Source: Bradyrhizobium hipponense (GTDB lineage Bacteria > Pseudomonadota > Alphaproteobacteria > Rhizobiales > Xanthobacteraceae). From it: a DNA stretch of 36,641 bases. The position numbers and the translations under genes are program-made. Of this stretch, positions 17,343 through 24,247 are shown piece after piece. The stretch's first letter is position 1, and every line of letters starts with the position of its first letter. The notes beneath the pieces are model-generated. The model was not told the DNA's origin. It did no database searches and saw only the letters and a program-made list of their open reading frames with translations. Location: assembly GCF_008123965.1 (NCBI RefSeq), contig NZ_VSTH01000139.1:1-36641 (forward strand). The letters are read 5' to 3'.

Positions 17343-19285
17343 GATCCCTCGTGCCCAGAATGACAAACCTCTCGCTACGCCTCGGCGTCATTCTGCTTGT
17401 CATGGTTCTTGTCGTCCTGTTCGGCGGCATCTGGGCAATGATCCAGGTGGCGGCGGACCGGCTGATGAACGCGCACGCCCTAGCAACTGCGCGTGACTGG
17501 GCGCAGTTCGTTGGGGCCAATGTGGCCGACTTGGAGCAGATCGCTGCGGGAGAGCAGCCATCAGCAGCCAGCATGAGATTCCTTCAGACCGCACGCAAAT
17601 CGGAGGCGGTGTACCGCTATATCATTTTCAATCGCGACGGTTACTCGCAGCTCGTTTCGAGCCGCGACAGGATCGTGCTGGTAGACCTTTCGGAACGAAG
17701 CGCCGAGGCGGGCCGCGCGGCGACGACGGGGCAAGTCGTGGTGGCCATGAACACGACGAGCTCACCTGATCGGCCTGGCTATTTCGCAGAGGCGTTCATC
17801 CCGGCAGTCGTCCGAGGCGAGACCGTCGCGGTGGTCGGGGCCTATGTGGACGAGACCGACGTACGCAACCACCTCCAATACGGGGTCCTCGCTTCCGTGC
17901 CGGTGCTTTGCGCCCTGGTCGGATTTGCGTTCGGCGTGCCGACAATCGCCTGGTATCGCCGCACGAAGGAAAAGCAGCACGCCGACCGCCGCATCCGCTA
18001 TCTTGCGCATCATGATGAATTGACCGGCCTCGCCAATCGCGCGCATCTCATCGAGCGGCTGGACGATGCACTGGCCCTCCTACCTTCCACCGGCGCGCAG
18101 CTTGCCCTGCATTTCATCGACCTCGATCGCTTCAAGCAGGTCAACGATTGGTTCGGTCATGACGGCGGTGATTTCTTGCTGCGCACGGTGGCTCAGCGCC
18201 TGCGCGAAGTCGTTCGCGCGGAAGACACGATCGCGCGTCTGGGCGGCGACGAATTCGTTGTTGTGCAGACGGAGCTCCGTAGCAAGCAGCAAGCGGAAGC
18301 GTTTGCGGAGCGTCTCATGAGCGCGCTGATACCGCCGATCTGGTACAAGCAACAGGAAATCACGGTCGGGTTCACCATCGGTATCGCGCGCACGCCGAGC
18401 GATGGTGTTACGCGGGACCAGCTGCTCAAATCCGCCGATCTCGCGCTCTACAACGGCAAAACCGAGGGACGCAATTGTATTCGTTTCTTTTCGCCGGAAA
18501 TGGACGAGGCATTCAAGCAACGCCTGGAGCTCGAGAGCGTCATTCGCGATGCGAGCGCCAACGAGCGCTTCGTGTTGTACTATCAGCCGGTCTTTGAGAT
18601 AAGAGACGGACGCCTGGTCGGTTTCGAGGCACTGCTGCGGCTTCCGCGGCCGGACGGCAGCATGATGCCGCCAGCGACGTTCATCCCGATGATCGAAGAG
18701 ATGCGGCTTATCGACAAGGTCGGCATCTGGGCGTTGCGCGAGGCGTGCCGCGCGGCGATGACCTGGCCGCGAAGCTTGACCGTGGCGGTCAATCTGTCGT
18801 CATCCCAGTTCGAAATGAAAAGTATCAGCCACATGGTTGAGACTGTGCTGACCGAAACCGGACTCGAACCACATCGCCTCGAACTCGAGATCACTGAATC
18901 GCTACTCCTCCGCAACAACGACCACACCACGGAAGAGCTTGGCAAGTTGAAGGAGATGGGCGTTGCCATCGTCATGGACGATTTCGGGACCGGCTATTCG
19001 AGCTTGAGCTACCTGTGGCAGTTCCCGTTCGACAAGATCAAGATCGACCGCAGCTTCATGCAGGGCTACGAAGACTCAGCCGGCGATGTCGAGACGGTGG
19101 TGAGGGCGATCATCGCGCTCGGGCGCGAACTGCACAAGCGCGTGACCGTCGAGGGCGTCGAGACTGCCAAGCAGGTCGATTTCCTGTACGACGCCAACGC
19201 CGATCAGGTGCAGGGCTTCTTCTTCGGTCGTCCGGCTCCGGCGACCGACGTCGCCTCGATTATTCAAGAGCATCTGGCGGTATAA
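17339..19285 (+). CDS. Membrane GGDEF-EAL cyclic-di-GMP protein with periplasmic sensor
   Basis: A 648-residue protein. One helix at about 11-33, a periplasmic region of roughly 150 residues, and a second helix near 183-203 form a two-pass sensor; the periplasmic part has no clear family but could be CHASE/Cache-like. GGDEF is intact at 302-306 and EAL at 430-432, with DDFGTGYSSLSYL and VEGVET also present, so both synthesis and hydrolysis are possible. The ATG at 17339 overlaps the micro-ORF stop; a second ATG seven codons later is possible. The gene is close to the DctP gene and downstream of a PilZ-containing synthase. It is therefore a good candidate for the local enzyme that sets c-di-GMP for polysaccharide production in response to a periplasmic ligand. 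Confidence 0.9.
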   Translation: MRSLVPRMTNLSLRLGVILLVMVLVVLFGGIWAMIQVAADRLMNAHALATARDWAQFVGANVADLEQIAAGEQPSAASMRFLQTARKSEAVYRYIIFNRDGYSQLVSSRDRIVLVDLSERSAEAGRAATTGQVVVAMNTTSSPDRPGYFAEAFIPAVVRGETVAVVGAYVDETDVRNHLQYGVLASVPVLCALVGFAFGVPTIAWYRRTKEKQHADRRIRYLAHHDELTGLANRAHLIERLDDALALLPSTGAQLALHFIDLDRFKQVNDWFGHDGGDFLLRTVAQRLREVVRAEDTIARLGGDEFVVVQTELRSKQQAEAFAERLMSALIPPIWYKQQEITVGFTIGIARTPSDGVTRDQLLKSADLALYNGKTEGRNCIRFFSPEMDEAFKQRLELESVIRDASANERFVLYYQPVFEIRDGRLVGFEALLRLPRPDGSMMPPATFIPMIEEMRLIDKVGIWALREACRAAMTWPRSLTVAVNLSSSQFEMKSISHMVETVLTETGLEPHRLELEITESLLLRNNDHTTEELGKLKEMGVAIVMDDFGTGYSSLSYLWQFPFDKIKIDRSFMQGYEDSAGDVETVVRAIIALGRELHKRVTVEGVETAKQVDFLYDANADQVQGFFFGRPAPATDVASIIQEHLAV

Positions 19286-20194
19286 GCGCGAGGACGGTCG
19301 GTAAATCAGCAAGGTCCTTTTCTCCGGGCGGCCGGGCTGCCGCGGTCCTCATACGCGGGCAGGATTAGACCGAAGTTTGCGCCTGCAATTCACCGAAAGC
19401 TGAATCTCTTGAATCGCTTAGGTCGAAAATCGCTTCCGGAAAGTGTCCATGTAGAGATTCACAAATCACCGAATTTATGATTCGATTCGTCGGTCGCGTC
19501 GTCCACCCAACCACGCGAGGTCTGTGTCCAGTAGCGGAAAAGGCCATTTTTAAGAAATCCGAATCGGATCAGCCGGTTGCGCGTTTCGACGGTGAAAACT
19601 TCAGATTAGAAGCCGCAATCCCACTGCCAGTGCGATTTCGGCGCCGGGATTTGCATCAGGTCGGATGCTGGGGCGACGGGAGCGGAAACGGCCAACGCGT
19701 GCAAAAATTATCAGGTGACGGGGCCGCAGCGGATCGCGATACAATCGCGGATACGAACGCCACTAGCCATTGATTTTATTTATGTTTTTGTCGTTAAAAA
19801 CTCCTTGCGCAGTGGTTTTTCTTGCCTCCGTTGCCATGCCGATGACTGATGCGCGGGCCCGGTCCGGCCGCCACATCACCACAAGACTTGACGCACAGAC
19901 CCCGGGCGCCAGGACCACACGATTTTGCCGTACGCGAGCCGCACCGGTCGTGTGCGCAAGGACTCGCTCACGGTTTCCCGCCCTGCGACCGCCTTCGCGC
20001 CGATGTGGCCTGCGTCCACCGCCGTCCGGCCCGCGTGTTGTGAGGATCGCGATACGCCCCTCTTCCTTGGGCCGGAATGGGGTGGCACATACGTGATTTC
20101 CGAATTTCGATAAAGTGGAATATTTTCGTCGGTGCGCGTTGACCTGCCGCTCGCGTGTTTTGCCTCCGGGCAACGCAATGGCTTGTAGATGGAA
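19286..20194. other. Long non-coding interval with GANTC cluster
   Basis: No ORF here has convincing coding character. The left half is more AT-rich than its surroundings. Six GANTC sites (19402, 19411, 19456, 19479, 19484, 19561) fall within 164 bp; these are CcrM methylation sites in alphaproteobacteria. The right part (from about 19850) looks like a dispersed repeat. A TTG-started frame at 19770 begins like a signal peptide but continues into the repeat. Confidence 0.55.
19850..20180. repeat. Probable dispersed Bradyrhizobium intergenic repeat (rearranged copy)
   Basis: One frame reads GPHDFAVREPH and another RDTPLFLGPEW, strings I recall recurring in spurious short ORFs across Bradyrhizobium genomes. 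The boundaries are approximate. No transposase or terminal repeats were seen. Confidence 0.45.
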
Positions 20195-20599
20195 TCAGGC
20201 GACCGCGACTGGATTCCATACTCCGCCGAAGGTGCGATCGTCATCGGACTGGTCGGGCTTGCGGCGAGGCCTCGTCGGCGCGCCGCGTTGGCGCCGGTAC
20301 CGGACGTCGAGGCGCCGCATATGCGCAACGACGCTGCCGGCGAGCAGGGCGATGCGAGCCGCCGCCTGCCTGACGACGAACAGGATCGTCGTGACGCGGC
20401 TCAGCACGCCGACCAGGAACAGCACCGAAAAGATGTCGATGTAGGCGAGGAGATCGCCGACCAGCATCAGCTCCGGCGGAATCGGGATCCTGTGATAATA
20501 GGCGAGGACGAGGATGACGATCGGGATGAAGGCGATGACCTTCCGCTCCGTCAGCCTGTCCAGCAGCGCGGCCAATTGTACGACCAGCACGTCCCACAA
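20195..20599 (-). CDS. Small membrane protein downstream of usp, 5' end disrupted by in-frame TGA
   Basis: The frame encodes a hydrophobic protein with two membrane helices (KVIAFIPIVILVLAYY and a second around DIFSVLFLVGVLS) and a basic, polar C-terminal tail. The first start in the open frame is TTG at 20599. In the same frame upstream, a GTG at 20656 with GGAG seven bases before it, 15 nt after the usp stop, reads M-K-Q-W-W-R, then TGA (20636-20638), then W-A-Y-E-V-P-L and on into the ORF. The TGA sits in a tryptophan-rich run and may be a mutated TGG. The gene is therefore either N-terminally truncated or a recent pseudogene. The family is unknown. Confidence 0.5.
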   Translation of the reverse strand: MWDVLVVQLAALLDRLTERKVIAFIPIVILVLAYYHRIPIPPELMLVGDLLAYIDIFSVLFLVGVLSRVTTILFVVRQAAARIALLAGSVVAHMRRLDVRYRRQRGAPTRPRRKPDQSDDDRTFGGVWNPVAVA

Positions 20600-20671
20600 T
20601 GCGTCGCCGATCGCGAGCGGGACCTCGTAGGCCCATCACCGCCACCATTGCTTCACGACATTGCTCCGAGC

Positions 20672-21097
20672 TCAGTGCCTCACCACCAGCACCGAGCACT
20701 TGGCGTAGCGCACCACATGCCCGGCGTTGGAGCCGAGGAAATAGGTGCGCATCGCCGGCCGGTGCGAGGTCATCACGATCAGATCAGCCTTCATGTGCAT
20801 GGCTTCCTCCAGGATCTCGTGGTAGATGCCGCCCTGGCGCACCACGCTCGAGATGCGTGCCGGCTCGATGCCGGACTCGCGCGCAACGATGGCGAGCGCT
20901 TCCTCCGAGGTCTGGCGCTGCTGCTCGTCGAAATCGGCCGGGACGTATTCTGCGAGCATGACCGGCGTCATCGGCAGCACGTTGAGCAGGCGCACCGTGC
21001 CGCTCCAGGTCTGCGACAACGTTGCCGCGGTTGCGATCGCCGGCTTTGCCAGATCCGTGTCGGCGAGGTCGATGGGCACGAGGATGGACTTGAACAT
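20672..21097 (-). CDS. Universal stress protein (UspA family)
   Basis: A 141-residue single-domain Usp. It begins with MFKSILVPIDLADTD, the standard first strand and loop, and ends with LGSNAGHVVRYAKCSVLVV, the nucleotide-binding region. The usual G-x2-G-x9-G-(S/T) motif is only partly kept: the first two glycines are replaced in TSHRPAMRTYFLGS, so ATP binding is uncertain. The start at 21097 has a GGAGG ahead; a four-codon longer start is possible. It is probably co-transcribed with the membrane protein downstream and perhaps with sixA upstream, although a 16-bp tandem repeat lies between usp and sixA. Confidence 0.88.
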   Translation of the reverse strand: MFKSILVPIDLADTDLAKPAIATAATLSQTWSGTVRLLNVLPMTPVMLAEYVPADFDEQQRQTSEEALAIVARESGIEPARISSVVRQGGIYHEILEEAMHMKADLIVMTSHRPAMRTYFLGSNAGHVVRYAKCSVLVVRH

Positions 21098-21108
21098 CTG
21101 CGCCTCCA

Positions 21109-21204
21109 AATCTTGCAGTCAACGAGTCTTGCAGTCAGCGAGTCTTGAAGTCAGCTAGTCTTGAAGCCAGCTAGTCTTGCGCTCAGCAGGTCTTGCGATC
21201 AAGC
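21109..21204. repeat. Six tandem copies of a 16-bp unit upstream of usp
   Basis: Units start at 21109, 21125, 21141, 21157, 21173 and 21189; the best two are AGTCTTGCAGTCAGCG and AGTCTTGAAGTCAGCT. The tetramer AGTC recurs every 8 bp, so each unit is itself a degenerate double. The array fills the interval between the sixA stop and the usp ribosome-binding site. The 16-bp period is not a multiple of 3 and no gene spans it. Confidence 0.85.
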
Positions 21205-21237
21205 CACGCCAACCGATCGAGACGGCGCCCGCGCGTC

Positions 21238-21774
21238 TCATCCCAGTCGAAGCAGCTTGGGGCTGACGAACAGCACCAGTTTGCCGCGGCGGTAGGCCAC
21301 GTGCCCCCAATCCTTGACGTCAAAGTCGAAGATCGCAAGCCCCGCGGTGGGTAGATTGTGGGCAAGCGCCTTGGCGCCGGCCCGATCGCCGCTGCCGATC
21401 AGCATCAGCGCGACCTCGTGCATGCCGGGGTTATGGCCAACCAGCATCAGCCGCCTCGGATTTGCCGGGATGGTTGCAGTGCGAAGAGTCTCCAGGATCT
21501 GCGCTGGGTCGGCGCCATAGAGTTCGGGCAGGATCTCGACCTGCGGCGCAGCGACGCGGTCCTTCATCGCCTCCCAGGCGGTGTCCCAGGTCTGCCGGGC
21601 CCGGACGGCGTGAGACACCAGCACGGTCTGAGGAAACGGCGGATGGGCGGCGATCCAGTCGCCGATCTCTGCGGCATCCTTGTGACCGCGGTCGTCGAGC
21701 CGGCGATCCCGGTCACGGCCGCTTGGCGCGTCAGTCGCGGTCTTGGCGTGACGCAGCAGCATCAAACGGCGCAT
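21238..21774 (-). CDS. sixA: SixA-like phosphohistidine phosphatase (histidine phosphatase superfamily)
   Basis: A 178-residue cytoplasmic phosphatase. The RHG-type motif LLRHAK at the N-terminus supplies the nucleophilic His9, and a second conserved His lies in VGHNPGMHE. Short length and the LLRHAKT start are typical of SixA, which removes phosphate from histidine in phosphorelay or PTS proteins; whether that is its target here is not shown. The ATG at 21774 is the first start after the repeat-rich intergenic region. It is the first gene of a minus-strand run with usp. Confidence 0.82.
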   Translation of the reverse strand: MRRLMLLRHAKTATDAPSGRDRDRRLDDRGHKDAAEIGDWIAAHPPFPQTVLVSHAVRARQTWDTAWEAMKDRVAAPQVEILPELYGADPAQILETLRTATIPANPRRLMLVGHNPGMHEVALMLIGSGDRAGAKALAHNLPTAGLAIFDFDVKDWGHVAYRRGKLVLFVSPKLLRLG

Positions 21775-21868
21775 GGCATTCTCGAATCGTTACACGTCCA
21801 GGATAATCTAAAAGGATAATCTACAGGCGCCGGTTGAGGACAAGGTGGCAAGCGTCCGCACAGTCTAT

Positions 21869-21995
21869 TAAAGCGCGATGGGTTAGGACGAATCGTCATC
21901 GCGCTTTAGATTATTGTTTGAGCATGATCTCCGCGCAAACGCGTTCCGCGTTTGTCGCGAGGGAAAACCGCTGCACACTTTTCCAGATCATGCTC
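21869..21995. repeat. Dispersed palindromic element between sixA and the FAD oxidoreductase
   Basis: Two nested hairpins are present: TAAAGCGCGATG (21869-21880) with CATCGCGCTTTA (21897-21908), and GAGCATGATCT (21920-21930) with AGATCATGCTC (21985-21995). An inner AAACGCG-TTC-CGCGTTT lies at 21938-21954. This arrangement is one I associate with intergenic elements in Bradyrhizobium, Nitrobacter and Rhodopseudomonas. It ends 12 bp before the next gene, so it may form the 5' leader of that transcript. Confidence 0.75.
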
Positions 21996-22007
21996 TAAGA
22001 AAACGAC

Positions 22008-23501
22008 ATGAGCGAGACTTTCACAAGCGTGTCCCAGGAAGAAGCCGGCTTGCGCGAGCGCGTCCGGCTGTCGTTTGACCTCGATGCCGATATCTGCGTC
22101 ATCGGGGCAGGGCTTGCCGGGCTCTCCATCGCGCTCGAGGCGGCCCGGCTCGGGGCCAGCGTCGCGGTGCTCGAGGGCCGCCATATCGGCTGGAATGCCT
22201 CCGGCAACCAGCTCGGCACCGTGATGCCGGGCTTTGCGCTGCCGCTCACCGAGCTGATCGAACGCATCGGCTTCGAGGACGCGCGCGAATTGTGGACGCT
22301 GTCGAAGGAAGGGGCCGAGTTCGTCCGCGCCAACGCCACGGAAGAGAACATGCCGGGCATCGGCCCGAGCGACGGCGTGCTGGAGGTCTCCAACGTCGAT
22401 GGCGGTGACCGGCTGATCAGCCGATTGCAGATGCTCACCGAGGATTTCGACACCGAGGTCGAGGGCTGGCAGGCCGATCGCGTCCGCGACGTGCTCAAGA
22501 CCGATCGCTATTTCCACGCCGTCTACTATCCCAAGGCGTTCCAAGTCGACGGCCGCAAATACGTGCATGGCCTCGCGGCGCTGGCCCGGCGGGCGGGGGC
22601 CCGCATCTTCGAGGACACGCCGGCGGTCAGCATCGATCATTCCGGCATCCGCAAGCGCATCGTCACGCCTTCGGCGCGTCTGCGCGCCACCCACATCGTG
22701 CTTGCCGGCAACATCCATCTCGGTGCGCCGCTGAAGCGGCTGTCGGAGACGCTGTTGCCGGTCTGGCGCTATGCCGGCGTCACCGCGCCGCTCGGCGAGC
22801 GCGTGCATGAGATCATCGCCTTCAAGGGATCGGTGATGGATTCCGACGGCGTCGACCATTTTCGCATCGTCGATGGCGACCGCCTGATGTGGGAAAGCCC
22901 GGAGACGACCTGGGCGGCGCGCCCGCAGCGCTTTGCCGGCGCCGTCAGGCGCAGGATCGGCACCATCTTCCCCGGTCTCGGCAATGTCGAGATCACCGAT
23001 ACGTTCGGCGGCGCCATCGGCCAGACGGTGCACGGCATGCCGCAGATCGGCCAGTTGCGCAAAGGCCTGTGGGTGGCGAGCGGGTTTGGACGTCAGGGCA
23101 TGAACACCTCGGCCATGGCCGGGCAGATGATCGCGCGCAGCATCTTGTGGGGCGACGAGCGCTGGCGGCTGTTCTCGCCGTTTGAACTGGTCTGGGCGGG
23201 CGGGGCGACCGGTCGGGTCGCGGGCCAGCTGGTCGGAGTCTGGGGCAGGGCGAGCTCCGCTGCCGCCGGGTCGCTCGCCCGCTACCGCGAACGGGCGCGG
23301 GTCAAGGACCGGGAGCGCGAGGCGCGGCTGGCCGAGGCCAACCGGGCTGCCGGCACCGGCCCGCGCCGTCCGCCGCCGAATGGCCGGCCGCGACCGGCCG
23401 CGCCGGTCTCCCGACCGGAACAGCCCGCGGCCGCGGCCGCGGAACCGGCTCCTCACGACCACGGCGCAGTAAATCGAGAAAAATTGCGCCCGAAAGTGTA
23501 A
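22008..23501 (+). CDS. FAD-dependent oxidoreductase (DAO family)
   Basis: A 497-residue flavoprotein of the D-amino-acid-oxidase-like family. The dinucleotide-binding motif VIGAGLAGLS lies at about residues 31-40 and is followed by VLEGRHIGWNASGNQLGT, typical of glycine/sarcosine/putrescine-type oxidases. The C-terminal FAD-contact region is GLWVASGFGRQGMNTSAM. It probably oxidises a C-N bond of an amine or amino acid; the substrate is unknown. After about residue 420 the protein has a basic helix and then a Pro/Ala/Arg-rich tail with no homology I can name. The start at 22008 lies right after a palindromic repeat. It is 56 bp upstream of msrB and may be co-transcribed with it. Confidence 0.82.
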   Translation: MSETFTSVSQEEAGLRERVRLSFDLDADICVIGAGLAGLSIALEAARLGASVAVLEGRHIGWNASGNQLGTVMPGFALPLTELIERIGFEDARELWTLSKEGAEFVRANATEENMPGIGPSDGVLEVSNVDGGDRLISRLQMLTEDFDTEVEGWQADRVRDVLKTDRYFHAVYYPKAFQVDGRKYVHGLAALARRAGARIFEDTPAVSIDHSGIRKRIVTPSARLRATHIVLAGNIHLGAPLKRLSETLLPVWRYAGVTAPLGERVHEIIAFKGSVMDSDGVDHFRIVDGDRLMWESPETTWAARPQRFAGAVRRRIGTIFPGLGNVEITDTFGGAIGQTVHGMPQIGQLRKGLWVASGFGRQGMNTSAMAGQMIARSILWGDERWRLFSPFELVWAGGATGRVAGQLVGVWGRASSAAAGSLARYRERARVKDREREARLAEANRAAGTGPRRPPPNGRPRPAAPVSRPEQPAAAAAEPAPHDHGAVNREKLRPKV

Positions 23502-23557
23502 CGTCGGCCGTTAGAGCCCGTATCTGAGGCGTGGGACTTCCGCGCACGGAGAATGAG

Positions 23558-24070
23558 ATGTTTGACCGCCGCATTCTGTTGACGACCGTCGCCGGCCTGT
23601 TTGGCCTTGCGGCCTTCCGCTGGCTCAGAGCGACCCCGGCCGAAGCTGGCGACAAGGCCGCCGGGAAGTTCGAGATCGAGAAGACCGACGCCGAGTGGCG
23701 CGCCCAGCTCACGCCGCAGCAATACGAAATCCTGCGCAAAGAAGGCACCGAACGCCCGGGCTCGAGCCCGCTCTTGAAGGAGCATCGCAAAGGCGTGTTC
23801 GCCTGCGCCGGCTGCGACCTGCCGCTGTTTGCCTCGGACACCAAGTTCGAGAGCGGCACGGGATGGCCGAGCTTCTATGCGCCGATCGAGGGCAATGTCG
23901 GCAAGACCGAGGACCGCACCTTCGGCATGCTCCGCACCGAGGTGCATTGCCGCCGCTGCGGCGGCCATCTCGGCCACGTCTTCGACGACGGTCCGAAGCC
24001 GACTGGGCTGCGCTACTGTATCGATGGCTTCGCGCTGGTCTTCCACCCGGCGGCGGCGTCCGCAACCTAG
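23558..24070 (+). CDS. msrB: Exported peptide-methionine (R)-S-oxide reductase MsrB
   Basis: A 170-residue MsrB that reduces methionine-R-sulfoxide in proteins. The N-terminus (FDRRILLTT, then a hydrophobic stretch ending at AEAGD near residue 31) resembles a Tat or Sec signal, so it likely acts in the periplasm. The zinc-site cysteines are C83/C86 and C131/C134, and the catalytic cysteine is C154 in RYC. The position of the common resolving cysteine (GCGWPSF) is Thr101 (GTGWPSF), and no other cysteine remains, so regeneration must use another route. The start at 23558 has GGAG six bases upstream. The gene precedes the flagellar operon but is separated from it by hairpins. Confidence 0.92.
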   Translation: MFDRRILLTTVAGLFGLAAFRWLRATPAEAGDKAAGKFEIEKTDAEWRAQLTPQQYEILRKEGTERPGSSPLLKEHRKGVFACAGCDLPLFASDTKFESGTGWPSFYAPIEGNVGKTEDRTFGMLRTEVHCRRCGGHLGHVFDDGPKPTGLRYCIDGFALVFHPAAASAT

Positions 24071-24077
24071 AATGATC

Positions 24078-24138
24078 CCGGCAATTGTTGCCGGCCCGGC
24101 AATTGTGCCCCGGTCACCCGACCGGGGTATTCCTATTT
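24078..24138 (+). terminator. Tandem hairpins / terminator after msrB
   Basis: A first stem CCGGCAA-TTG-TTGCCGG (24078-24094) is followed by CCCCGGTC-ACCC-GACCGGGG (24108-24127) and a T-rich tail at 24128-24138. It probably insulates flgE from msrB transcription. Confidence 0.7.
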
Positions 24139-24167
24139 AAGTCATTGATTTCATGAGAATACCCGCA

Positions 24168-24183
24168 TTGGCATAGCCCTTGC
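24168..24183 (+). promoter_or_regulatory. Sigma-54 (RpoN) promoter of flgE
   Basis: TTGGCAT-N5-TTGC at 24168-24183 has the strict GG-N10-GC spacing of -24/-12 promoters and lies 65 bp upstream of the flgE ATG. Hook genes in several alphaproteobacteria are RpoN dependent. No upstream enhancer site was identified. Confidence 0.75.
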
Positions 24184-24247
24184 GACTGTCTCCTCCGACT
24201 GCGGCCCTGGTCGACCGGCCGCCGAGATCGGATTTGGAGACAAAGTT

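Noticed and set aside
19770..20096. TTG-started frame beginning like a signal peptide
   Set aside because: After about 30 residues it runs into repeat-like DNA with Arg/Pro-rich nonsense composition; no ribosome-binding site stands out.
21109..21204. Short regular repeats considered as a CRISPR array
   Set aside because: Units are contiguous with no spacers and no cas genes are nearby; it is a simple tandem repeat.
21906..23462. 518-codon minus-strand frame opposite the FAD oxidoreductase
   Set aside because: Low-complexity Arg/Asp/Gly composition and no fold; the plus strand carries the FAD motif.
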